A program made the position numbers and the translations under genes. Under the pieces are notes generated by a model that saw nothing but the letters and a program-made list of their open reading frames with translations, was not told where the DNA came from and did not search any database. DNA of 64,000 nucleotides from Pseudochelatococcus sp047501465 (lineage in GTDB: Bacteria; Pseudomonadota; Alphaproteobacteria; Rhizobiales; Beijerinckiaceae). Of this stretch, positions 52,200-60,452 are shown in pieces. Numbering within the stretch: the first letter of the stretch is position 1; each line of letters opens with the position of its first letter. Where the stretch lies: NCBI RefSeq assembly GCF_047501465.1, contig NZ_JAZDRL010000001.1:124001-188000 (forward strand). Reading direction: 5' to 3'.

Positions 52200-55100
52200 A
52201 TGGCGACTTTGGTGCTTCAGGTAGCAGGGGCTGCGGTGGGCGGACTCGTCGGCGGGCCGATCGGTGCCATTGCCGGGCGGGCAATTGGTGGGCTGGCTGG
52301 TGCTGTCATCGATAGCCAGCTGTTTGGCGGAGGCGGTGGCACGCAATATCGCGAGGGGCCGCGCCTGACGGATATGGATGGCTTGAGCTCAACAGAAGGT
52401 GCACCTGTGCCGCGCGTATATGGACGCGCGCGTATTGGTGGACAGCTGATTTGGGCTACGCGATTTGAAGAGGTCGTGGAGCATGAGATGTCGCGTGCGA
52501 AGCGTGGCGGTAAGGGTGGTGTGGTCAAGGGGCCGAAAACCATTACCACGACCTACAGCTATTACGCCAACCTCGCTATTGGCCTGTGCGAGGGGCCTAT
52601 TGCGCAAGTGCGAAGGATCTGGGCTGACGGCAAGGAACTGAAGCCTGAGATCGATTATCGGGTTTATAAAGGTACTGAAGATCAGTTGCCGGACCATCTG
52701 ATCATCGCAAAGGAAGGCATGCAACATGCGCCAGCTTATCGTGGATTGGCATATGTTGTGTTTGAACACCTGCCGCTGGCGGAGTTCGGCAATCGGGTGC
52801 CGCAGTTCACGTTTGAGGTAATACGCCCAGCAAATGGGTTGGGCGAGCGCATCCGGGCTGTTGAGGTTATTCCTGGCGCGTCTGAGTTTGCCTATGAAAC
52901 GGCAACCGTGATGCGGATGCTGGGGCCTGGGGTTTCGGCACCGGAAAATCAGCATCAGGGCCAACGCGGCACAGATATGCTGGCATCATTTGATGCGCTG
53001 GCTGCTGTATGCCCTAACCTGCAACGGGTGGCGATTGTAACAAGCTGGTTTGGGAATGATTTACGTGCCGGTCAATGCACGATCAAACCGCGCGTGGAGT
53101 ATAATAATAAACATACATTCGGCGGCACGTGGTCTGTTGCCGGGCTGTTGCGACATCAGGTGGAAGAGGTAAGCCGTATCGATGGCAATCCGGCTTATGG
53201 CGGTACGCCTTCTGATGCTTCAGTGCTGGCTATTATTCAGGAAGCCAAGGCGCGTGGATGGCAGGTAACGCTTTATCCATTCGTGATGATGGATGTGCCT
53301 GCCGGCAATACCCTGATCGATCCGCGTACGGGAGCCGTTGGGCAACCGCCTTATCCATGGCGAGGGCGCGTTACCTGTGATCCTGCGCCGGGACGCCCGG
53401 GAACAGTGGATGGAACGTCTGCGGCGACTGTACAGGTTGCAAGCCTGTTCGGAGCCGCTGATGGCTGGGGATTGCGACGGCTTGTGCGCCATTATGCTGG
53501 TCTGGCGGTGCAGGCTGGTGGGGTGGATGCCATCGTGCTTGGGTCCGAGATGATCGGGCTGACGCGGGTGCGTTCAAGCTCTGGCGTTTATCCGGCGGTT
53601 GAAGAGTTCAGAGCCTTGGCCGCTGAGGTGCGCGGGATTGTTGGTGGAGATACTTATCTCACTTATGCTGCCGATTGGACGGAGTATGGTGCGCATGTGC
53701 TCAATGGTGGGCAGGAAGTGCGCTTTCCGCTCGATCCATTATGGGCTGATCCTAATATTAATGTCATTGGCATTGATTTTTATGCGCCGCTTTCAGACTG
53801 GCGCGATGGCACAACTCATCTTGATGCGTCGGATGTAGCTTCAGTTTATGACCTTGATTATCTCACACGAGGGGTAACATCGGGAGAGGCATTCGATTGG
53901 TATTATGCGGATGATGCAGCGCGGGCTGCTCAGGTGCGTATGCCTATCATCGATAATGATTATGGCAAGCCATGGATTCACCGCCAGAAAGATTTAGCCG
54001 GATGGTGGAGCAATCCGCATATCGAGCGCATGGATGGCCTGGAGATTGGTGCAACCCCCTGGGTGGCGTATAGCAAGCATATCTGGCTGACGGAAATCGG
54101 CATTCCAGCAGTTGATCGAGGCACCAATGGGCCGAATGTTTTTCCTGATCCGAAATCTTCTGAATCGGCTTATCCGCCATTCTCGCGGGGGATGCGCGAT
54201 GATCTTATTCAAAACCGGGGATTGCGCGCGCTGATCAATGCGTATGGATCGGGGCATACGGCAGCTAATCCGCTATCGCCTTTCGATGGGCAGCCGATGG
54301 TTGATGCAAGCCGGCTTTATGTCTGGACCTGGGATGCACGGCCTTATCCGGCATTTCCGAGCCTCACCAGCATCTGGCGCGATGGTGACAATTGGGAAAC
54401 GGGCCATTGGCTAACAGGCCGCCTTGAAGGGCTGACGCTGGAGGCGCTGGTTGCTGCTATCGTTGCCGATTGGGGGCTGGAGGCTGCTGATATCAAGCTT
54501 GATGGGGAGCTTGATGGGTATGTGGTGGATCGCCCATTGTCAGCACGGCAGGTGCTGGAACCGCTGGCTGGCAGTTTTGGCTTCCATGCTGTTGCAAGTG
54601 CGGGCGTCGTGCGCTTTCGGGGAAATGCAGGACCTGCTGTGCTCGCTGTGACGGCAAATGAGATTGTGCCGGATCGCGATGGCGCAGGTATCACGCTGCG
54701 GCGTGCGCAGGAAACCGATCTGCCATCGGAAATCCGTTTGGGCTTTACGGACAGCTATCGGGATTATCGTCGCTCGGCGGCGCTTTCCAGGCGTCTGGCC
54801 GTGGGGAGCAAGCGTTCGGAGGGGCGTGATCTGGCGGCCGTCATGCGGCCGGGGCTTGCGCAGCATTTAGCTGATATTGGCCTTCAAGCAATCTGGGTGG
54901 GGCGGGAGACAGCAAGTTTCACACTCTCACCACGCCATGCAGGGCTTGAGCCTGGCGATATCATTGCACTGCCGGTTGGGGAGGAGATGCGTCCTTTCCG
55001 GGTGTCGCGGATATCGGATGGAGTTGCGCGGCAGGTGGAGGTGCATGCTGTGGCGCCTTCACTTGAGCGTGATGCGGTGCCAGATTTGCCGCGTCCGCTG

Positions 55101-56057
55101 CCGAGCATTCCACAAGTGCCAGGACCGCCAGCGGTTACGGTGCTGGATCTACCGATCAGTGTTTCTGATCCGCAGCCGCTGCAGGTGATGGCGGTATTTG
55201 CTGATCCGTGGCCCAGCGCTGAGGGTATATGGCGCTCAGCTGATGGGGCAAGCTACGATCTGCATACCATTGCTGATCTGCGCTCGATTGTGGGTGAAAC
55301 AATCACCGTTCTGGGACCGGGGCCAGTCTGGCGTTGGGATGTTGGTAACAGTGTCGATGTGCGTTTGCGCGGCGGGCTTTTGAGCAGCATTTCCGATGCG
55401 GCGACATTTGCTGCTGGCAACGCAATTGCGGTGCAGGGAGCAGATGGCCGCTGGGAGGTGTTGTGTGCAGCGCATGCGGAGCTCGTTGGCGATGGTGTTG
55501 TGCGTTTATCGCGCTTGCTGCGTGGGCTTGGCGGATCGGAACCCGAGGCCGCGCGTAGCGTGCCAATCGGCGCAAAGGTTGTGGTGCTCGATAGTGCACT
55601 GGTGCCGCTGACAACGGAGGTGAGCGATATCGGGCGTCCATGGCGCTACCGTGTGGGGCCAATCGCTAGCGATCACGCAGGGCCGATGGTGGTGGAAGTG
55701 ACTGCGGCTGCAACTACAGAAACGCTGAAGCCGCTGATGCCTGTACATCTGCGGGCGCGCCGCGAAGGAAGTGGTATCCGTATTTCTTTTATCCGTCGCA
55801 CGCGGATTGGGGGAGATAATTGGGAACTCTCGGAAGTACCATTATCGGAAGAGCGTGAAGCCTATGAGATCGATATTTTTGATGGTGCAGGCGTGAAACG
55901 CACACTCAGCTCCACAGAGCCATTCGTGATTTATGAGAACGCACTTGAAATTGCCGATTTCGGCGCAGCCCAAACATCGCTTCATGTTTCTGTGAGCCAG
56001 ATTAGCGCGACGGCTGGGCGTGGATTTGAGGCTGTTGCAACACTGAAGGTGCGTTAG
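52200..56057 (+). CDS. GTA megatron / host specificity protein (gp15)
   Basis: A 1285-residue tail tip protein. It begins with a Gly/Ala-rich helix (GAAVGGLVGGPIGAIAGRAI) and a VPRVYGRARIGGQLIWATRF block; residues about 240-700 hold the GTA TIM-barrel-like domain (LRRLVRHYAGLAVQAGGVDA, VLGSEMIGLTRVRSSSGVYP, TYLTYAADWTEYG), the middle a phage-tail_3 domain, and the C-terminal part fibronectin-like beta domains. It forms the tip and penetrates or recognises the envelope. This is the largest gene in the window and normal for the family. The stop is followed by an 87-base gap. Confidence 0.95.
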   Translation: MATLVLQVAGAAVGGLVGGPIGAIAGRAIGGLAGAVIDSQLFGGGGGTQYREGPRLTDMDGLSSTEGAPVPRVYGRARIGGQLIWATRFEEVVEHEMSRAKRGGKGGVVKGPKTITTTYSYYANLAIGLCEGPIAQVRRIWADGKELKPEIDYRVYKGTEDQLPDHLIIAKEGMQHAPAYRGLAYVVFEHLPLAEFGNRVPQFTFEVIRPANGLGERIRAVEVIPGASEFAYETATVMRMLGPGVSAPENQHQGQRGTDMLASFDALAAVCPNLQRVAIVTSWFGNDLRAGQCTIKPRVEYNNKHTFGGTWSVAGLLRHQVEEVSRIDGNPAYGGTPSDASVLAIIQEAKARGWQVTLYPFVMMDVPAGNTLIDPRTGAVGQPPYPWRGRVTCDPAPGRPGTVDGTSAATVQVASLFGAADGWGLRRLVRHYAGLAVQAGGVDAIVLGSEMIGLTRVRSSSGVYPAVEEFRALAAEVRGIVGGDTYLTYAADWTEYGAHVLNGGQEVRFPLDPLWADPNINVIGIDFYAPLSDWRDGTTHLDASDVASVYDLDYLTRGVTSGEAFDWYYADDAARAAQVRMPIIDNDYGKPWIHRQKDLAGWWSNPHIERMDGLEIGATPWVAYSKHIWLTEIGIPAVDRGTNGPNVFPDPKSSESAYPPFSRGMRDDLIQNRGLRALINAYGSGHTAANPLSPFDGQPMVDASRLYVWTWDARPYPAFPSLTSIWRDGDNWETGHWLTGRLEGLTLEALVAAIVADWGLEAADIKLDGELDGYVVDRPLSARQVLEPLAGSFGFHAVASAGVVRFRGNAGPAVLAVTANEIVPDRDGAGITLRRAQETDLPSEIRLGFTDSYRDYRRSAALSRRLAVGSKRSEGRDLAAVMRPGLAQHLADIGLQAIWVGRETASFTLSPRHAGLEPGDIIALPVGEEMRPFRVSRISDGVARQVEVHAVAPSLERDAVPDLPRPLPSIPQVPGPPAVTVLDLPISVSDPQPLQVMAVFADPWPSAEGIWRSADGASYDLHTIADLRSIVGETITVLGPGPVWRWDVGNSVDVRLRGGLLSSISDAATFAAGNAIAVQGADGRWEVLCAAHAELVGDGVVRLSRLLRGLGGSEPEAARSVPIGAKVVVLDSALVPLTTEVSDIGRPWRYRVGPIASDHAGPMVVEVTAAATTETLKPLMPVHLRARREGSGIRISFIRRTRIGGDNWELSEVPLSEEREAYEIDIFDGAGVKRTLSSTEPFVIYENALEIADFGAAQTSLHVSVSQISATAGRGFEAVATLKVR

Positions 56058-56144
56058 GCTATCGGTTATCTATCTGTTTATGCATCATAATTTCCTAATA
56101 GGGGTGCCAGTTTTCTGGTTTGATGCAGTATAAGGATCAACATC

Positions 56145-57128
56145 ATGAGTGAGACGACCAAGCTGCGGCTGCCATTTCTGGCAGCGGCGCAGGCGCAGAA
56201 ACATGTCACCCATAATGAAGCACTGCTGAAGCTCGATGCGCTTGTGCATCTTGAAGTGCTCGACCGTGATTTGAGCGTGCCGCCGTCTAGTCCCCTTGAG
56301 GGAGACCGCTATATCGTTGCGGCTGGTGCGTCTGGTGCATGGGATGGTGAGAGCGGGCACATCGCTGCTTGGCAGGACGGTGCATGGCACTTCTATGAGC
56401 CGCAAATCGGCTGGCTTTCATTTGTACGTGATGAGGGCACACTTTATGTCAGGGTCTCTGGCGGGTGGGCGGCAGTCAGCGGCGGTGGTAGCGGTGGCGG
56501 TGGGCCGCTGCAGGATGTCACGCTGTTCGGTTTGGGTATGGAAGCGGATGCGCTTAATCCATTCTCGGCCAAGACCGAAAACGTGCTCTGGACAACCAAA
56601 ACAGTAAGTGAAGGTGGCTCCGGCGATCTACGTTATAGCTTCAATAAAGAGGCGCTGGCTAACGTGCTCTCGCTGTTGTTTCATCGCAATTTCTCCGGAC
56701 GGGTTGAGGTTGGGCTGATAGGCGATGATGACTTTCAGATTAAGGTGTCATCGGACGGCGCGACCTGGCATGAAGCTATGCGAGTGGATGGCGCAACTGG
56801 CAGGACCACATTTGCGCAGGGGATAGCCCCGCTTCCATGGGTGGATGTAACCGATGCATCTACGATCGTTATTAACGCTGCATCTGGCGACAAATTTCGA
56901 GTGGCATCGAGCGGCACACGTGCGGTGGCCAAGCCCACCAATCTCGTTGATGGGATGCGGTTCTTGCTGCGCATCACCAATAGCGCCGCAATCACGTTGA
57001 CGCTCAATTCAGCATTTGAGCCACTTTCTGGAACAGCGCCGACTTTACGTCTGGCGTCCGGGCAGATGAACACATTCGATTGTATCTATGACGCCGCCGC
57101 CGACAAGGTTTTCTATACCTGGTATTGA
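56145..57128 (+). CDS. DUF2793 tail-associated protein
   Basis: A 327-residue protein. The N-terminal DUF2793 domain (about 1-110) reads TTKLRLPFLAAAQAQKHVTH, NEALLKLDALVHLEVLDRDL, the ESGHIAAWQDGAWHFYEP segment and GWLSFV; a Gly-rich linker (SGGGSGGGGPLQ) leads to a beta-rich C-terminal part. Such proteins are found after the megatron in GTAs and phages and are thought to be surface or fibre components. ATG start. The next gene starts 17 bases after its stop. Confidence 0.88.
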   Translation: MSETTKLRLPFLAAAQAQKHVTHNEALLKLDALVHLEVLDRDLSVPPSSPLEGDRYIVAAGASGAWDGESGHIAAWQDGAWHFYEPQIGWLSFVRDEGTLYVRVSGGWAAVSGGGSGGGGPLQDVTLFGLGMEADALNPFSAKTENVLWTTKTVSEGGSGDLRYSFNKEALANVLSLLFHRNFSGRVEVGLIGDDDFQIKVSSDGATWHEAMRVDGATGRTTFAQGIAPLPWVDVTDASTIVINAASGDKFRVASSGTRAVAKPTNLVDGMRFLLRITNSAAITLTLNSAFEPLSGTAPTLRLASGQMNTFDCIYDAAADKVFYTWY

Positions 57129-57145
57129 AGACGGGAGCTTCACTC

Positions 57146-57535
57146 ATGACCTGCGTTTCAGAGCGCGTGGCACGCCACGATCTTACCATATGCCGAGGTG
57201 ATAGCACCGCCATTATCATGCGCTTTCGCACACTCTCGGAGAGCGGTGAAACGGTATTTCTTGACCTGACAGGAAGTGATCTCACGCTGACCATTGATTG
57301 GCCGGGAGGTCGGTTGCTGCGCCAGTCCAGCGATGGTGGCCTTGTTGTTGATGCCCTTGTGGGCACAGTGACGTGGTCCCCGCAATCTCAGGATACACTT
57401 GCAATTCCTGATGGCCGTATCGCCACCTATCGGATGGTTAGGGATATCCTAGGTGGTGAGAGGCGCACATTATTGGAAGGTTTCATTATTGGTATGGGAT
57501 TTGCCACCGAAGGAGGAGTTTCTAGCGATGTCTGA
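57146..57535 (+). CDS. hypothetical baseplate-type protein of the fibre module
   Basis: A 129-residue protein, beta-rich: HDLTICRGDSTAIIMRFRTL, then LTGSDLTLTIDWPGGRLLRQ and TVTWSPQSQDTLAIPDGRIA. The pattern (RGD-x-F-x-DLTG-x-TLT) resembles small BppU-like N-terminal baseplate domains in phages. GGGAG is 8 bases before ATG 57146; the frame extends to TTG 57125. It overlaps the next gene by 8 bases. Confidence 0.6.
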   Translation: MTCVSERVARHDLTICRGDSTAIIMRFRTLSESGETVFLDLTGSDLTLTIDWPGGRLLRQSSDGGLVVDALVGTVTWSPQSQDTLAIPDGRIATYRMVRDILGGERRTLLEGFIIGMGFATEGGVSSDV

Positions 57536-59150
57536 TGTCGAAATGCAACCATATGCAACGGTGGTAGAAGTGCTCATCCCTGGCCCTCAAGGTCCCGGAG
57601 GTAATGATGAAATTGGCGGGCATGCAGTCTCGATCGCCAATCTTGAGACTGGCCATATCATCGTGTTCGACGGTGAGGTTTGGCATAACCAGCCACTAGG
57701 CTCCGGCGGCGATATGATGCGGGCCGTTTATGATACAAATAACGATGGCAAGGTTGATGTCGCCAAACTTGCTGAGGCTGTTTCCTGGGATGGCATTACG
57801 GATATTCCAGCCAGCTTCCCACCAGAGCTCCACGGGCATGCTATCGCTGATGTAACCGATTTGCAGGCAGCGCTGGATGAAAAGGCTGCGCTTACTTCGC
57901 CAGCATTTTCAGGCGCTCCAACTGCGCCAACGGCTACAATAGGGACCAATACAACGCAGCTTGCCACCACGGCATTTGTGACGGCAGCGGTAGCTGCTGT
58001 TTCTCCCGGGAGTGTGAGCTGGGCAGATGTAGCTGACAAGCCTTCCAGTTTTACACCTTCAGAACACTCCCATGTTATTGCAGACGTTACTGGTCTGAGC
58101 ACAGCATTAGACGATAAGGCGCCTTTGGCATCACCTGCGCTAACCGGGACACCAACAGCGCCCACCGCACTTGTTGGAACGGATACGGCGCAAGTCGCAA
58201 CGACAGCATTCGTAAATGCATCTATTGCGGCAACCCCTATGGCAAATCTCCGTAATAAGATCATCAATGGTCATTTCTGGTTGTGGCGGCGGGGAGCAAC
58301 ACAGAGTGTTGTTGGATATAAATCTGCCGATAGATGGTATCTGAATACTGCTGGATCTGGCGTTACTTGTACGCTCTCTCAGCAGGTAATGAATGGAACC
58401 GGATGGCCGAAGCAAATATTACAAGATCTATTTTACGCTAGACTGGTGTTTACGACAGGAACAGGATCAGATCGTTACGTACGGCTTGAACATAGAATTG
58501 AAGATGTTGTGAGCCTCTCTGGTCAGCAAGCTACTTTAACTTTCTGGGCCCGAGCTGCCACGACTGGATTATCCATTGCTGCCAATCTTTCCCAGGTGTT
58601 CGGATCTGGTGGATCCGCAGCGGTGCATGTAAACGGGCAGAAAACATCACTTGGAACGAACTGGCAAAAAGTATCTTTCGTTTTTGATATTCCGGGCATT
58701 GCTGGGAAGACGATTGGCGCCAGCAGTTGTCTGAACGCGGTTATCTGGGCTTCTGGCGGTGGCCTGGAATCAGCAATAACTGACAATTTGCCCGCGCAAT
58801 CCGGAACAATTGATATCTCTCATGTTTCTCTGGTGCCAGGCGATGCAAGGGACGACTATGATGCACTGGAGCCGCGCCACAATCAGCAAGAGATGGCGCT
58901 ATGTGAGCGGTATTATGAAATCTCAGGGGGCAGTATTACCTGGACGCAGCCTGGGAACGCGGGGGCGATTCAGCAACATATGTCTTGGCCATTTCTTGTT
59001 CCGAAGCGAATAACGCCAACTGTTACGGTTACTGCCGAGTTAGGAAGCGCCGAGCTCGTTGCAGCGTCTTCGCGCCATATTAACGTACGGTCGGGGGGGA
59101 CTGGTGAGCAGCGGAATTCTTTCATTTGGACAGCAGATGCGGAGCTATAA
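57528..59150 (+). CDS. tail-fibre-like protein with collagen-like motif and two 65-residue repeats
   Basis: A 540-residue fibre candidate from ATG 57528 (GGAGG 9 bases upstream). The N-terminus has a short collagen-like IPGPQGPGG. Two equal 65-residue repeats follow, each starting W and ending TTAFV, with PTAPTA and HxHxIADVT blocks typical of phage tail fibres. The C-terminal 300 residues begin NLRNKIINGHFWLWRRG, a beta-sandwich type found in phage fibres that may bind carbohydrate. It is a likely receptor-binding addition to the particle. Confidence 0.8.
   Translation: MSDVEMQPYATVVEVLIPGPQGPGGNDEIGGHAVSIANLETGHIIVFDGEVWHNQPLGSGGDMMRAVYDTNNDGKVDVAKLAEAVSWDGITDIPASFPPELHGHAIADVTDLQAALDEKAALTSPAFSGAPTAPTATIGTNTTQLATTAFVTAAVAAVSPGSVSWADVADKPSSFTPSEHSHVIADVTGLSTALDDKAPLASPALTGTPTAPTALVGTDTAQVATTAFVNASIAATPMANLRNKIINGHFWLWRRGATQSVVGYKSADRWYLNTAGSGVTCTLSQQVMNGTGWPKQILQDLFYARLVFTTGTGSDRYVRLEHRIEDVVSLSGQQATLTFWARAATTGLSIAANLSQVFGSGGSAAVHVNGQKTSLGTNWQKVSFVFDIPGIAGKTIGASSCLNAVIWASGGGLESAITDNLPAQSGTIDISHVSLVPGDARDDYDALEPRHNQQEMALCERYYEISGGSITWTQPGNAGAIQQHMSWPFLVPKRITPTVTVTAELGSAELVAASSRHINVRSGGTGEQRNSFIWTADAEL
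57786..58214 (+). repeat. two 195-base repeats inside the fibre gene
   Basis: Unit 1 is 57786-57980 and unit 2 is 58020-58214, each 65 codons, separated by 39 bases. By my count 40 of 65 residues are identical, with conserved segments DVT-x-L, SPA-x-x-G and PTAPTA. This looks like a duplicated fibre shaft or folding unit. Confidence 0.85.
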
Positions 59151-59152
59151 GA

Positions 59153-59692
59153 ATGCAAGTCACGTCAGCAAAATATACTGAAAGCGGTTTCATCATTGCT
59201 ACAGTGGATGGTGATGAGATGAGCATTCCCGATGATATGGAAAACCGCCATCGCGTTGCCATTGAAGCGTGGGGTGGCGTAATAGAGCCATATCAAGAGC
59301 CAGAAGTTCAGCTTGCTGCGCTAAAAATAACCTTGAAAGAGCGCATTGATGTTGAGGCAGAAGCCCAGCGTGGAAAATACATCACCCTTGGTGCCGGACA
59401 GGCAATGATCTACCAGGCGAAAGCTGCAGAAGCTATTAAGATATCTATGCTTGATGAGGACGCCCCCATCAACGCTGGTGATTATCCACTATTAGTGACG
59501 GAGGTTGGAATTACCGCTCCAACAATTCGTGAGGTGGGTGCCGTGGTGCTGACATTGCATGAACAATGGATTGTCGCAGGAGCTGCCATTGAAGGAGTGA
59601 GGCTTTCTGCAAAAGCAGAAATAGATGCAGCGCAGAATGAAGCTGATGCGCGAGCTGTTAGACCCTTATGGCCGCAGATAGCTATGACCTAA
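59153..59692 (+). CDS. tail-fibre assembly chaperone-like protein
   Basis: A 179-residue protein. The N-terminal part contains MSIPDDMENRHRVAIEAWGG, the kind of pattern seen in fibre-chaperone (gp38/DUF4376-like) proteins; the C-terminal half is helical (LKERIDVEAEAQRGKYITLG, AMIYQAKAAEAIKIS) like many chaperones encoded next to fibres. GGAG lies 8 bases before ATG 59153. It is directly downstream of the fibre gene. Function is inferred from context. Confidence 0.6.
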   Translation: MQVTSAKYTESGFIIATVDGDEMSIPDDMENRHRVAIEAWGGVIEPYQEPEVQLAALKITLKERIDVEAEAQRGKYITLGAGQAMIYQAKAAEAIKISMLDEDAPINAGDYPLLVTEVGITAPTIREVGAVVLTLHEQWIVAGAAIEGVRLSAKAEIDAAQNEADARAVRPLWPQIAMT

Positions 59693-59721
59693 ATATTGTT
59701 CTCGTTAATTCAGCCTATCTG

Positions 59722-59743
59722 CCCGCTTTGAGCGGGTTTTTTT
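59722..59743 (+). terminator. Rho-independent terminator inside the GTA 3' module
   Basis: CCCGCT-TTG-AGCGGG followed by seven Ts, 30 bases after the chaperone-like gene and 54 bases before the lysozyme gene. It separates the structural operon from the lysis gene. Confidence 0.9.
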
Positions 59744-59796
59744 ATGGGCACTCTGTCTGGCACCGCTCAGAGAATGCCAGCTGATGGGAGACTACC

Positions 59797-60447
59797 ATGG
59801 TACGTAAAGTAACAGCTCATGTCATTGCCCGTATTAAGCAATGGGAAGGCCTGCGATTAACTGCATATCGCGATGCAGGCGGCGTTCTGACGATTGGTTA
59901 TGGCCATACAGGCGCTGATGTGAAAGCTGGGCAGAGCATCACACAAATGCAGGCTGATGCACTCTTGCAGCGTGACCTCATACGTTTTGAACAAGCCGTA
60001 GAGAAAGCGATTACGGTGCCGCTGACTGATAATCAGTTTGGAGCGCTGGTATCGTTTGCTTTCAATATAGGGGAGACAGCGTTTGTTCAATCAACGCTGG
60101 TCAAGAAGCTCAATAGCGGTGATTATAATGCTGTTCCCTCACAGCTGGCGCGTTGGGTAAGCGCGGGTGGTAAGCAATTGCAGGGATTGGTCAATCGCCG
60201 GGCAGCAGAAGCTGGTCTTTGGGTGTCTGGTGCGTTTGTGGCGTCTGCGCCTGTTGCGGGTTCTGTGGCTATGCCTGCATTGCTCACCAAGGAGGCTGCA
60301 GCTGTCACGACAGGGGTATTATCCGCGATTGCAACGGCTGCCAGCACTCCAGGGCCGATGCAATGGGTTTTTGTCGCGATCCTGGCCGGATCTTATGGGG
60401 TCAGCGCGCTACTCTGGCTGCTAGGTCGCCGGGAAGAAGCGCACTGA
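59797..60447 (+). CDS. phage-type lysozyme (GH24) with C-terminal membrane segment
   Basis: A 216-residue endolysin cleaving peptidoglycan glycan chains. The T4-type catalytic triad is present by my count: Glu17, Asp26 and Thr32 in QWEGLRLTAYRDAGGVLTIG, with the same spacing as Glu11, Asp20 and Thr26 of T4 lysozyme. The core ends with NRRAAEAGLWVSG at about 148. A C-terminal hydrophobic segment (WVFVAILAGSYGVSALLWLL) and a basic end RREEAH would anchor it in the inner membrane. It has no N-terminal signal peptide. A terminator separates it from upstream genes, so it may have its own promoter; no separate holin gene was seen. Confidence 0.9.
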   Translation: MVRKVTAHVIARIKQWEGLRLTAYRDAGGVLTIGYGHTGADVKAGQSITQMQADALLQRDLIRFEQAVEKAITVPLTDNQFGALVSFAFNIGETAFVQSTLVKKLNSGDYNAVPSQLARWVSAGGKQLQGLVNRRAAEAGLWVSGAFVASAPVAGSVAMPALLTKEAAAVTTGVLSAIATAASTPGPMQWVFVAILAGSYGVSALLWLLGRREEAH

Positions 60448-60452
60448 GGTGT

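Larger units (their letters stand above)
40734..60447 (+). mobile_element. gene transfer agent (RcGTA-type) structural gene cluster
   Basis: A collinear head-tail cluster homologous to RcGTA gp1-gp15: terminases, portal, protease, capsid, connectors, tail, hub and megatron, followed by DUF2793, fibre and lysozyme genes. No integrase, excisionase, repressor or replication gene is present, no flanking direct repeats were noticed, and flanks are housekeeping genes (coaD, transpeptidase; fadD-like, fadL), so it looks resident and domesticated rather than a recent prophage. Departures from RcGTA order are the displaced gp11, an antisense protease between gp5 and gp6, and the added 3' module. Confidence 0.85.

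Noticed and set aside
57728..58267. 179-codon Ala/Val/Ser-rich frame antisense to the fibre repeats
   Set aside because: Low complexity mirrors the repeats of the fibre gene; no start signal of note.
40734..60447. an intact prophage
   Set aside because: No integrase, repressor, replication gene or flanking direct repeats were seen; gene order fits a GTA and the flanks are housekeeping genes.
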